From Marinobacter sp. JH2 (GTDB lineage Bacteria > Pseudomonadota > Gammaproteobacteria > Pseudomonadales > Oleiphilaceae), in assembly GCF_004353225.1 (NCBI RefSeq), contig NZ_CP037934.1, positions 3,472,001-3,536,000 of the forward strand: DNA of 64,000 nucleotides, written 5' to 3'. Of the stretch, positions 38,364 through 45,736 are shown piece by piece (the stretch's first letter is position 1; every line of letters starts with the position of its first letter). The position numbers and the translations under genes are program-made. Under the pieces are notes generated by a model. The model was not told the DNA's origin. It saw nothing but the letters and a program-made list of their open reading frames with translations, and did no database searches.

Positions 38364-39899
38364 ATGCCGCAACGTTACATCAAGAAGATCCTCGATGCGC
38401 GGGTCTATGACATCGCCATCGAAACACCGCTCACTGAAGCCCGCAGTCTGTCTGCACGTCTTGACAACAATATTATGCTCAAGCGCGAAGACCTGCAGCC
38501 GGTGTTTTCCTTCAAGATTCGTGGCGCGTACAACCGGATTGCTCAACTTTCGGAAGAGCAAAAAGCCAAGGGCGTGATTTGTGCGTCTGCCGGTAACCAC
38601 GCCCAGGGCGTGGCCATGTCAGCGAAAAAACTGGGCATCAAAGCGACCATCGTCATGCCGCAAACCACGCCGGACATCAAAGTAAAGTCCGTCCGCGAGC
38701 GAGGCGCCAAAGTGGTGCTCAAAGGCGATGCCTTTGACGAAGCTGCAGCGCACGCGCAGGAGTTGATTGCCAAGCACGGTTATACCTACATCCCGCCTTA
38801 TGACGACCCAGACGTCATTGCCGGGCAGGGTACCGTGGCTATGGAGTTGATGTGGCAGTTTTCACAGCCGTTGCACGCTGTGTTTATTCCCGTCGGTGGT
38901 GGCGGTTTGATCGCCGGTATGGCGGCGTACATCAAATACCTGCGCCCGGATATCAAAATCATTGGCGTGGAGCCGGAAGACTCCAATTGCTTGCAGGCCG
39001 CCCTGGCCGCAGGTGAGCGAGTGGTGCTGGACGAAGTGGGCATCTTCGCCGACGGCGTTGCGGTGAAACAGATTGGTGAAGAGCCTTGGAGTATCTGCAA
39101 GGACACCGTCGATGAAGTGATCACCGTCAGTACCGATGAAATCTGCGCGGCCATCAAAGACGTCTTCGAAGACACCCGTTCCATCGCTGAGCCAGCGGGC
39201 GCTCTGTCCGTGGCCGGAATCAAAAAATACATCGCGCGTGAGCAGCTTGAAGGCGAAAATTTGGCCGGCGTACTCAGCGGCGCCAACATGAATTTCGACC
39301 GTTTGCGTTATATCTCCGAACGCACGGAAATTGGTGAAAAACGCGAAGCTGTGCTGGCGGTGACCATCCCGGAACAACCCGGCGCGTTTAAAACGTTCAT
39401 CAAGGCTTTGCACAAACGCAGTATCACCGAGTTCAACTATCGCTACGCGGATGACCAGCAAGCGGTGATCTTCGTGGGTATCCAGATTCAGGCTGGTGGA
39501 CTCGGCCGGGAAGAGTTGCTGCAAGACCTGCGGGAAATCGGTTATTCCGTGATCGATCTCACCGATAGCGACATAGCGAAACAGCACATTCGTCACCTGG
39601 TCGGCGGCCACGCGCCATCAATCACCAACGAGGTGGTCTATCAGTTCGAGTTCCCCGAACGCCCGGGTGCACTGTTGAAATTCCTGATGTCTCTCGGCAC
39701 CCGCTGGAACATCTCTTTGTTCCACTACCGCAATCACGGCGCAGCCTACAGCCGTGTGCTGCTTGGCGCTCAGGTGAATGCTGACGAAACGCAGGCATTT
39801 GAAGAGATGCTGGAGAAGGTCGGATTCCGCTACGAGAACATGACCGACAACGAAGCGTACAAGCTGTTCTTGGGAGCGGGTAACGGCAAGTCTGACTGA
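38364..39899 (+). CDS. ilvA: Threonine ammonia-lyase, biosynthetic
   Basis: IlvA deaminates threonine to 2-oxobutanoate, the committed step to isoleucine. The 511-residue product has the PLP domain with the Schiff-base lysine in FSFKIRGAYNR (about 58-68), the glycine loop PVGGGGLIAGMAAY, and two C-terminal ACT-like regulatory domains (EAVLAVTIPEQPGAFKTF and VVYQFEFPERPGALLKFL) through which isoleucine inhibits and valine activates. ATG 38364 follows CCGGAACC. It stands alone, divergent from rpiA, and is followed by the second copy of the structured repeat. Confidence 0.96.
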   Translation: MPQRYIKKILDARVYDIAIETPLTEARSLSARLDNNIMLKREDLQPVFSFKIRGAYNRIAQLSEEQKAKGVICASAGNHAQGVAMSAKKLGIKATIVMPQTTPDIKVKSVRERGAKVVLKGDAFDEAAAHAQELIAKHGYTYIPPYDDPDVIAGQGTVAMELMWQFSQPLHAVFIPVGGGGLIAGMAAYIKYLRPDIKIIGVEPEDSNCLQAALAAGERVVLDEVGIFADGVAVKQIGEEPWSICKDTVDEVITVSTDEICAAIKDVFEDTRSIAEPAGALSVAGIKKYIAREQLEGENLAGVLSGANMNFDRLRYISERTEIGEKREAVLAVTIPEQPGAFKTFIKALHKRSITEFNYRYADDQQAVIFVGIQIQAGGLGREELLQDLREIGYSVIDLTDSDIAKQHIRHLVGGHAPSITNEVVYQFEFPERPGALLKFLMSLGTRWNISLFHYRNHGAAYSRVLLGAQVNADETQAFEEMLEKVGFRYENMTDNEAYKLFLGAGNGKSD

Positions 39900-39915
39900 C
39901 TTCCAAGTTAGAAAC

Positions 39916-40012
39916 AGGGGCTGAACCGCCTTGCGAAACTGTGCGGAGCCATGGATGGTCGCCCCAAGGATGGGCCGCAGGAGCGTGTTTCGCAAAGACC
40001 CGACACCCCTTC
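39916..40012. repeat. Structured repeat element, copy 2 (core on plus strand)
   Basis: TTGCGAAAC at 39931-39939 and GTTTCGCAA at 39987-39995 form perfect inner arms, with AGGGG and CCCCT at the outer ends. The core between them carries TGTGCGGAGCCATGGATGG near the left arm and GCAGGAGCG near the right arm, the same two motifs as in copy 1 at 17185-17294. The arms do not resemble those of copy 1. The rest of the 307-base gap between ilvA and the small gene holds an AT-rich promoter-like stretch. Confidence 0.75.
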
Positions 40013-40062
40013 CCTCGGCCGGTAAGGCGTTTTAAGCCGCGCAAAAAAATCTGACGCGAACT

Positions 40063-40091
40063 CGTAATCAAACCCTTACGTAATCGTAATC
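40063..40091. promoter_or_regulatory. Three CGTAATC direct repeats upstream of the small exported peptide gene
   Basis: CGTAATC occurs at 40063-40069, 40079-40085 and 40085-40091, the last two sharing one base. A -35/-10-like pair (TGACAT at 40110, TCTAAT at 40133) lies downstream. Repeats of this kind are often sites for response regulators; the protein is unknown. Confidence 0.35.
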
Positions 40092-40206
40092 TGTCAAAAA
40101 TTGTAAAGCTGACATTAAATGTTAGTCTTTCGTCTAATTCTTGATATTAAGAATAGCCAACTGATTTTCCAGCCATTTAGTTCGAAGAATAACGGGAATG
40201 CGCCCC

Positions 40207-40371
40207 ATGGGTAACAAGCCAGATATCATCCGCACCATTGTGTTCATTTTTGCTGTTGGTCTGGTAATTACCGGTGTGACCACAACCATCCAAGCCTCTG
40301 AAGACAAACGATCTGCCAGAGACGTTCCCGTTACCAGCTTTGTCCAGTCAGCCGACTACCGCCGGAACTGA
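40207..40371 (+). CDS. Small exported peptide, unknown function
   Basis: A 54-residue open frame that I do not recognise. It has a short charged N-terminus (MGNKPDIIRT), a hydrophobic stretch (IVFIFAVGLVITGV) and a small-residue end TTTIQA that reads as a signal-peptidase site, leaving a basic mature peptide of about 24 residues ending DYRRN. A single-pass membrane protein is the other possibility. GGGAA lies about ten bases before ATG 40207; ATG 40198 is in the same frame. Its stop overlaps the convergent 5-FCL gene by 16 bases. It has its own upstream AT-rich region with repeats. Confidence 0.55.
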   Translation: MGNKPDIIRTIVFIFAVGLVITGVTTTIQASEDKRSARDVPVTSFVQSADYRRN

Positions 40372-40952
40372 TAACACCGCTTATCAGTAACCACGCTGTG
40401 GAGAGGTACATCCCACGGTTCGATCGGTAACGATTCCACCTTTTGAAACTCATGGGCAAGCCCGACCAGCTTGGGTGCCATAGCCGGCCGAACTCTGCTA
40501 AAAGCAAAAGTGCGGTCATAGAAGCCACCGCCCATACCCAATCTACCGCCTTGTTCATCAAAGCCCACCAGCGGAAACAAAACCGCATCCAAAGACCAGG
40601 CTGGCCTGCGTCTGGGTTCAGGGAATGGGGGCTCGGGAATGCCGAAACGATTTGGCGTTAGTTCCGTGCCATCCCTATAGGGGCTGAAGACTAACTTGCC
40701 GGGATAAATCGGATGCAACACCGGCAAATAAAAGTGAATGTTCTTACGCCGCCCCAGATCAATAAACAAATGCGGATCGATTTCGCCGTCATTAGCTAGA
40801 TAAATGCCGATGTGTTTGGCGCGATATAAATCGGGATGACGAAGCAGATTCAGTGCGAGGTGCTCTGAGGCTTGTTGCTGCTGTTCGAAGGAGAGATGGT
40901 TGCGCAGGCTGCGCAATTCTTTGCGGAGATCGCTTCTGGAAAGGGTGTTCAA
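40356..40952 (-). CDS. 5-formyltetrahydrofolate cyclo-ligase
   Basis: The enzyme converts 5-formyl-THF to 5,10-methenyl-THF with ATP. The 198-residue protein shows RKELRSLRNHLSFEQQQQAS at the N-terminus and the C-terminal signature LVGFDEQGGRLGMGGGFYDR (about 137-156). Translation probably starts at TTG 40952, since GGGAAG lies eight bases upstream. This ribosome site is inside the 3-prime arm of 6S RNA, as expected when the gene is read through from the 6S promoter. This neighbourhood (zapA, 6S RNA, 5-FCL, called ygfA in E. coli) is conserved across gammaproteobacteria. Confidence 0.92.
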   Translation of the reverse strand: MNTLSRSDLRKELRSLRNHLSFEQQQQASEHLALNLLRHPDLYRAKHIGIYLANDGEIDPHLFIDLGRRKNIHFYLPVLHPIYPGKLVFSPYRDGTELTPNRFGIPEPPFPEPRRRPAWSLDAVLFPLVGFDEQGGRLGMGGGFYDRTFAFSRVRPAMAPKLVGLAHEFQKVESLPIEPWDVPLHSVVTDKRCYQFRR

Positions 40953-40957
40953 AATAA

Positions 40958-41136
40958 AGCTTCCCGGGCTGCCGTTATCGGATGTGGCCCTTGAACCCAA
41001 AGTTCAAGGTCGGCGACCGCTGTGACATATTAGGCTTTCCCCCGCGGGGGACGTGCTCACAATGCCCTGAAGTGGTCACCTGGGTAAAGCGCATCGGCTC
41101 GAGGACGTACCCGACCAGCGAACAGCCCAGGAAGTT
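40958..41136 (-). ncRNA. ssrS: 6S RNA
   Basis: 6S RNA mimics an open promoter and binds sigma-70 RNA polymerase in stationary phase. On the minus strand the 5-prime end CTTCCTGGGCTG pairs with CAGCCCGGGAAG at the 3-prime end to form the closing stem. Inside are the conserved GAGCCGAT near the 5-prime side, GGAAAGCC near the centre, and the internal hairpin CCTTGAACTTTGGGTTCAAGG seen in Pseudomonas 6S (here 21 bases in all, given as CCTTGAAC and GTTCAAGG arms). It sits between zapA and the 5-FCL gene, its standard place. The exact ends are estimated; the length is about 179 bases. Confidence 0.93.
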
Positions 41137-41141
41137 GAACT

Positions 41142-41147
41142 ATTATA
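41142..41147 (-). promoter_or_regulatory. -10 box of the 6S RNA promoter
   Basis: A consensus TATAAT on the minus strand lies six or seven bases before the estimated 6S start. TTGCAA at 41167-41172 is a possible -35 box, though the 19-base spacer is long. Confidence 0.65.
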
Positions 41148-41197
41148 GGGCCAAGGCCGGCCCCGATTGCAACCCCCTTAGCGGAGTCTTTAAACGA

Positions 41198-41494
41198 TTA
41201 GCGGTCAGAGGGTTCGCCCAAAGCCTCGTCCAGGCGGTTATCCATGGCTTTTAGCAGGCTGCTGGTAGCTTCAGACATTGTGTCTCGCTCCAGGAGGGAA
41301 TGCGTAATATTCAACGCGGCCATCACCGCAATACGTTCGGTGCCGAACACCTTGCCGGTAGAGCGGATTTCCCGCATTTTGTTATCCAGATGCCGAGCGG
41401 CACGCAGTAGCGCTTCTTGCTCTTCCTGCGGACAGGCCACCAGGTACTCTTTGTCGAGAATCCGGACTTCGACGGTGGTTGACTGCTGTGACAT
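41198..41494 (-). CDS. zapA: Cell division protein ZapA
   Basis: ZapA binds and cross-links FtsZ protofilaments at the division site. The 98-residue protein has the N-terminal ZapA domain (VEVRILDKEYLVACPQEEQE, then LLRAARHLDNKMREIR) and a C-terminal coiled coil (about 60-98). It starts at the A shared with the stop of the upstream coiled-coil gene (TGATG), so the two are likely translated in a coupled way. 6S RNA begins about 60 bases downstream. Confidence 0.95.
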   Translation of the reverse strand: MSQQSTTVEVRILDKEYLVACPQEEQEALLRAARHLDNKMREIRSTGKVFGTERIAVMAALNITHSLLERDTMSEATSSLLKAMDNRLDEALGEPSDR

Positions 41495-41700
41495 CAGTGG
41501 TGCTCCAGTGCCCGAAGGCGACCAATCATGGCTTCAATCTTGTTTTTAGCAAGATCGTTTTTTTGCATAAGCTGGGCTCGCTCACGATTCCAATCGTCCT
41601 GCGTTTCTCGCAGTAAAGCGTTGTCTCTCTCGAGTTTTTCGCAGCGCTCGATCAACTTGTCCAGCTTGTCCGCTAACAACTGTACTTCGGACTGTTCCAT
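41494..41700 (-). CDS. TIGR02449-family coiled-coil protein (ZapB-like)
   Basis: A 68-residue, almost wholly helical protein (LLADKLDKLIERCEKLERDN, LMQKNDLAKNKIEAMIGRL) with heptad hydrophobics. Proteins of this family lie directly before zapA in Pseudomonas and relatives; the size and shape recall ZapB, but the function is not established. ATG 41700 is chosen over an upstream start at 41763 because the coiled coil begins there and the upstream part is unlike the family. Confidence 0.85.
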   Translation of the reverse strand: MEQSEVQLLADKLDKLIERCEKLERDNALLRETQDDWNRERAQLMQKNDLAKNKIEAMIGRLRALEHH

Positions 41701-41818
41701 GACGTGCTCAGTGTGAGTAATTTGGATTGCAGTAACTATAAGTGCCCGCACCACAACGGTCAATTTACCGCATTGTCATGGCGCGGGCTCCGTGATGTGT
41801 GTCACCTTTGGTGTCAGG

Positions 41819-43096
41819 TTAGTCCAGATTACTGCTGCCAAACGATAAGGTTCTGCTTTTTCGCCAGTGGTGCCACGCTGGCGCCAAAGAAACTGAAAAT
41901 GCTACCACTGGCACCATGCTGAGCAGCAGCCATTCATCCGAATTCAACGCACGCAAGCCGATGTGAATGCCGTAATGCGCCAGCAGCCAAGGGCTGAGGG
42001 TGGATATGAGAGCTGCGCCGAGGAGCAAGCTAAAGCCGCAGGACGCCAGTGCAAGTAGAACGCATTCCAGACTATAGAGCCCTGCGATTAGCCCCGGAGG
42101 CGTGCCCACCGCGCGCAAAATCGCCACTTCCCGATGACGCTGGGACTGAATTGTTAATAGCACAGCCACTAAACCGATCAGGCTGGTGGCGACGACGAAC
42201 ACACTGATACCCAAAAGAACCTGCTCAAATTGGCCCATCATGCGCCATAGTTCGCTGAGCGCGACACCGGGCAAAATGGCCGAAAGTGGCTCGCCCGGAA
42301 ATTGGCTCAGTTCACGTTGCAGCTGGAACGTCATAATCGGGTTTTTCAGACCCAGCAAAATGGCGGTGATGGCATCGGGTGTGAAAGATCGGGCCTCGGC
42401 GGAGCTGGCCGACAAGGTTCGGCCCGGTATTGCCACACCGGATTCCCAGCCTACGTGCATGGCTTCCATAGCCTCTAGGCTGATATAAACCGCGTGATCG
42501 ATCGGTGTGCCGGTGGCGTTCAGTATGCCAGAAACTCGGAAAGGCAAGTCCGTGTGGTTGGAGAAACTGGTGCGCCCGCCTCCATGAGACAGCACAATTT
42601 GATCGTCCAATTGGTGTTGCAGCTGCCGGGCGACTTCAGCGCCAAGCGTGACATCGAATAGTTGTGAGAACCACTGTCCCTGAGCAAGCTCTAGTGGCTG
42701 GTCGTTGCCATACTGAAACCTTTTCAGAAACTGGTCGTTGGTACTGACTACCCGATAGCCTTGGTAGCTGTCTCCCAGAGAAATAGGAACTGCCCAGTTA
42801 ACCCGTGGGTCGTTTTCAATGTGATTGAAGCTGCTCCATCGGATGTTGTTGGTGGCATCACCGATGTGAAAGACGGTGTACAACAGCAAGTTCAGTTGCC
42901 CGCTGCGGGCACCGACAATCAGATCGGTGCCGGAAATGGTGCTGGTGAACGATTGCCGAACTTCGGTACGCAGGTATTGAATGCCCAGCAACAGCGTGAC
43001 ACTGAGAGTAAGCGTCAGGCACACCATGGCCAACACCCGGCGGCGGTGCCAGAGGCTGGCGGTTGCTAACGACAGAGTTAGGCAAAGTTTGCTCAT
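41819..43096 (-). CDS. FtsX/MacB-type ABC transporter permease
   Basis: A 425-residue permease with one N-terminal helix (VLAMVCLTLTLSVTLLLGI), a large periplasmic MacB_PCD-like domain (about 45-270) and three C-terminal helices (VLLGISVFVVATSLIGLVAV onward) with the FtsX-family loop QRHREVAILRAVGTPPGLI. It overlaps the ATPase gene by four bases (ATGA). Together with the DUF3299 and DUF2796 genes it resembles the Vibrio ZrgABCDE zinc-uptake set, so a role in zinc handling is inferred. Lol-type lipoprotein transport is the other option for an FtsX-like pair. Confidence 0.82.
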   Translation of the reverse strand: MSKLCLTLSLATASLWHRRRVLAMVCLTLTLSVTLLLGIQYLRTEVRQSFTSTISGTDLIVGARSGQLNLLLYTVFHIGDATNNIRWSSFNHIENDPRVNWAVPISLGDSYQGYRVVSTNDQFLKRFQYGNDQPLELAQGQWFSQLFDVTLGAEVARQLQHQLDDQIVLSHGGGRTSFSNHTDLPFRVSGILNATGTPIDHAVYISLEAMEAMHVGWESGVAIPGRTLSASSAEARSFTPDAITAILLGLKNPIMTFQLQRELSQFPGEPLSAILPGVALSELWRMMGQFEQVLLGISVFVVATSLIGLVAVLLTIQSQRHREVAILRAVGTPPGLIAGLYSLECVLLALASCGFSLLLGAALISTLSPWLLAHYGIHIGLRALNSDEWLLLSMVPVVAFSVSLAPAWHHWRKSRTLSFGSSNLD

Positions 43097-43794
43097 GATT
43101 CACCTCCCAGTGACAGTTGGTGGTGAAAGTGATTCGCGAGGCTTCGGTCGTGACTGACGAACACGACAGAGCACTGGTGTTCGTGGGCCAGAGTCAGGAG
43201 TAGTTCGATAAAGCGGTCGCGGTTATCGGTATCCAGTGCCGAAGTGGGTTCATCCGCCAGGATGATTTCCGGTGATCCTATCAGGGCACGTGCCGCAGCT
43301 ACCCGTTGTTGTTGGCCAATGGACATCTCGGTGACCTGTCGGTGCCAGAGAGGTTCGGGAATCGAGAGATGTTGCAGCAAGGCTGTGGCGGCTGCGTCCG
43401 GGTTGTCTTGAGCCTGTTGCCGGCGCCGTTTGGATAAGCGGCACGACAGGGTGACATTGGCCAATGCGCTCAGATAGGGCACCAGATTGAATTGCTGGAA
43501 AATAACGCCCATGTGGTCGGCCCGGAACTGGTCCCGGGCGCCGCCCTTCAGCTCACTTAAGTTGGTTTCGAGAAGGTTCACGGCACCCGCTTCCGGCAAC
43601 ATCATGCCTGCGAGCAGGCTGAGCAGTGTGCTTTTCCCGGTGCCACTGGGGCCACGCAAGAAAAGATGCTCGCCGCGATGGAGTTGGATATCGGGAAACG
43701 TTAGAGGTGTTTGCTGTTTCGGCCACCGAAACCGGAGTTGGTGGGTTTCGATGGCAAGTGAACCCGAAGGATGTTGTGCTGTCTCGATATTCAT
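43093..43794 (-). CDS. ABC transporter ATPase partner of the FtsX-type permease
   Basis: A 233-residue ATPase of the LolD/MacB group. The Walker A motif is GPSGTGKSTL (about 43-52), the signature is MSIGQQQRVAAARAL (about 143-157), and the Walker B/D-loop is EIILADEPTSALD. Key catalytic residues are all present. ATG 43794 is chosen because the conserved domain begins soon after; the frame is open to 43848. It is divergent from the DUF3299 gene across a 69-base gap. Confidence 0.9.
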   Translation of the reverse strand: MNIETAQHPSGSLAIETHQLRFRWPKQQTPLTFPDIQLHRGEHLFLRGPSGTGKSTLLSLLAGMMLPEAGAVNLLETNLSELKGGARDQFRADHMGVIFQQFNLVPYLSALANVTLSCRLSKRRRQQAQDNPDAAATALLQHLSIPEPLWHRQVTEMSIGQQQRVAAARALIGSPEIILADEPTSALDTDNRDRFIELLLTLAHEHQCSVVFVSHDRSLANHFHHQLSLGGES

Positions 43795-43863
43795 GTCGGC
43801 TGTATGAGTTCCGTTGTATGATGGCCGCAATCGTTTGGTATACCCCAAGTGGAGCAGCGTTTC

Positions 43864-44379
43864 ATGTCACTGGCTTTGAATGCTCGTGTAATAATTGCGG
43901 GCTTTGGACTGTTAGTTCTCGTTTTGGTTTCCGGCATAGTAGAGGCACAACCCAGAGAAATCGACTGGCTCGAATTGATGCCGGCCGAAGACCTCGCTTT
44001 GCTTGAAAGTCTGCCGGAAGTAGAGCACGAGGGTGAGGGGCCGGCTTTGCTTCCGGATGAAATCATGACCGGTCGTGTGGTGCCCGAAATGGCCAACGTG
44101 GAAGGCCGGATTCCCGGTTTCGTGGTACCCCTGAAAACCACCAAAGACATGCGCATCCTTGAATTCTTTTTGGTGCCATACTACGGCGCGTGCATTCATG
44201 TGCCGCCGCCACCGCCCAACCAGATTATCCATGTGAAGTATCCTGAAGGGTTCACCTTGCAGGCGCTGTACGACCCCGTCTGGATTGAGGGGCAGCTGAC
44301 CATCGAAAAAACGGAAAACGCGATTGGTGCGTCGTCCTATTCGATCAAGGCCAGCGCTGTTGAGCCTTATACCGAATGA
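43864..44379 (+). CDS. DUF3299 periplasmic protein
   Basis: A 171-residue protein with an N-terminal signal peptide (VIIAGFGLLVLVLVSGIVEA) and a DUF3299 domain (IPGFVVPLKTTKDMRILEFF, LVPYYGACIHVPPPPPNQI). The HVPPPPPNQ region with its cysteine is the most conserved part of the family. DUF3299 proteins are often encoded beside FtsX-like ABC transporters and DUF2796 proteins. GGAG lies eight bases before ATG 43864. The gene converges with the DUF2796 gene, two bases between stops. Confidence 0.85.
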   Translation: MSLALNARVIIAGFGLLVLVLVSGIVEAQPREIDWLELMPAEDLALLESLPEVEHEGEGPALLPDEIMTGRVVPEMANVEGRIPGFVVPLKTTKDMRILEFFLVPYYGACIHVPPPPPNQIIHVKYPEGFTLQALYDPVWIEGQLTIEKTENAIGASSYSIKASAVEPYTE

Positions 44380-44381
44380 CG

Positions 44382-44942
44382 CTATCGGCCAAGCCGGAAT
44401 TGATGCTTGCCGGGCGTCAGGCGGGTGCCGTTCTGACCTTTCGCACTGACCCATTGCGCATTGATTTGTTCTACGCCGGGGAAACGGTCGAATAGCTCGG
44501 TTTGCAGTTCATTGATATCGGACAGCCCCGGGCAATGCAGGCGCTGGGTAATTTCGATATCGCTGTGCCCTGAACTGTCATGGTCATGACGGTGGCTATG
44601 GTCATGGTGATCTGCGTGCTGGTCGTCCCAATTGGTCATTACATGCGATTGCTCGGGCGAGCATTGCTGGTGAGGTGTATCGACCAATGCTGTGCGCTTA
44701 AGCCAGTCAACGGCGGATTTGACCGTTTGATGTTGTTCGGCAGAACGGGGGGGGTGCTCGAATCCCACCAGATTGTACGCAGGCGATAGCAGCAGTACGT
44801 CGATTTGTTCGCCTGAAACCGCCACTTGCAGTTCTGCCATTCCATGCTGATGCGCTTGAAGATTTTGTTGGGCGACCGTTGGGAAGGCATACAGTCCAAG
44901 CGTCAGAGCGCCTGTAAGCGTTAGGGGGTATTTGAATTTCAT
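44382..44942 (-). CDS. DUF2796 (ZrgA-like) zinc-binding periplasmic protein
   Basis: A 186-residue exported protein with a signal peptide (LTLTGALTLGLYAFPTVAQQ), a first domain (LQAHQHGMAELQVAVSGEQI) and a histidine/aspartate-rich stretch DQHADHHDHSHRHDHDSSGH (about 115-134) typical of zinc-collecting proteins. The family includes ZrgA of Vibrio cholerae, part of a zinc-uptake system. A perfect Zur-box-like palindrome lies 25 bases upstream of ATG 44942, which fits induction in zinc shortage. AAAGG is eight bases before the start; the frame is open to 45032 but that would cover the box. Confidence 0.85.
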   Translation of the reverse strand: MKFKYPLTLTGALTLGLYAFPTVAQQNLQAHQHGMAELQVAVSGEQIDVLLLSPAYNLVGFEHPPRSAEQHQTVKSAVDWLKRTALVDTPHQQCSPEQSHVMTNWDDQHADHHDHSHRHDHDSSGHSDIEITQRLHCPGLSDINELQTELFDRFPGVEQINAQWVSAKGQNGTRLTPGKHQFRLGR

Positions 44943-44966
44943 TGGGCTGCCTTTGCAAACTTTGGA

Positions 44967-44980
44967 TATGTTATAACATA
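44967..44980. promoter_or_regulatory. Zur-box-like operator of the DUF2796 gene
   Basis: TATGTTATAACATA is a perfect 14-base palindrome whose core GTTATAAC matches the centre of gammaproteobacterial Zur sites (ATGTTATA-type arms). It lies just upstream of the zrgA-like start, where it would cover the -10 region. Confidence 0.78.
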
Positions 44981-45124
44981 GTCTTATTGAGCGTCCGGAA
45001 AAGCAAGCCCCGTGGGCTGACGACAGTGCCACACGTGCTGTGGAATGCTAGGATATAGGCCTAAATATTACTGGAGTTCCTTGTCCGACAGGTGAGCTCC
45101 CCCGATACAGGAAGCTGCTGTTTC

Positions 45125-45724
45125 ATGTCTGAAACCGATACCACCGCTGCCGCCCGAGCCGCAGAGTTCGAGCAATGGGCCAACGTGTTTACCGCCCATA
45201 AGGCCTTCAGTCATCCGTCCGAGCTGCACGGCGTGCTGTGTGGTCAATTGTCGGCAGGCACTCGTATCACTGAGCAGGAATGGCTTGCCATGGTCTGTGA
45301 TCACATGGGATTGGCAGAACAAGCTCTGGAAGAATCTGACGAGCTGGCACCCTTTATGAACGGCGCTTACGCAAAGACGCTGGTTCAGCTGGAGTCTTCA
45401 GATATGAGCTTTCAGCCGTTATTGCCAGATGACGATTACGCGATTGAACAGCGTCTTGAAGCCTTGGTGTCTTGGGTTCGTGGCTTCCTGGAAGGTATGG
45501 CGCTGGCGGCCGGTGCATCGCTTGGCCAGGCGCCGGATGAAATCCGAGAGCTGATAGAAGACTTGGTGGCCATCAGTCAGTTGTCTGATGAAGAAGAGTC
45601 TGACGAAGAAAGTGAACAGCAATTACTAGAGATTACCGAGTATGTTCGCCTCGGCGCGCTGACCGTATTTACCGAGTTCAACGAGCCTGAGAAACCCGCA
45701 GGCAACGCGCCGACTTTGCATTGA
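45125..45724 (+). CDS. YgfB/YecA-family (UPF0149) protein
   Basis: A 199-residue helical, acidic protein of the UPF0149 family. The conserved HPSELHGVLCGQLSAG (about 31-46) and the second-half FLEGMALAAGAS, LIEDLVAISQLSDEEESDEE are typical. In Pseudomonas the YgfB homologue has been linked to gene control affecting AmpC, but that role cannot be assumed here. It begins the ygfB-pepP-ubiH-ubiI run, 12 bases before pepP. ATG 45125 follows AGGA at about twelve bases; a GTG at 45092 is possible. Confidence 0.9.
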   Translation: MSETDTTAAARAAEFEQWANVFTAHKAFSHPSELHGVLCGQLSAGTRITEQEWLAMVCDHMGLAEQALEESDELAPFMNGAYAKTLVQLESSDMSFQPLLPDDDYAIEQRLEALVSWVRGFLEGMALAAGASLGQAPDEIRELIEDLVAISQLSDEEESDEESEQQLLEITEYVRLGALTVFTEFNEPEKPAGNAPTLH

Positions 45725-45736
45725 TCAGGAGACATC

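Noticed and set aside
40982..41254. A 90-codon plus-strand frame over the 6S RNA region
   Set aside because: The sequence is explained by 6S RNA on the other strand, with its closing stem and conserved internal motifs.
43837..43844. GGTATACC palindrome between the ABC ATPase and DUF3299 genes as a Zur box
   Set aside because: It is only eight bases and lacks the ATGTTATA-type arms seen upstream of the DUF2796 gene.
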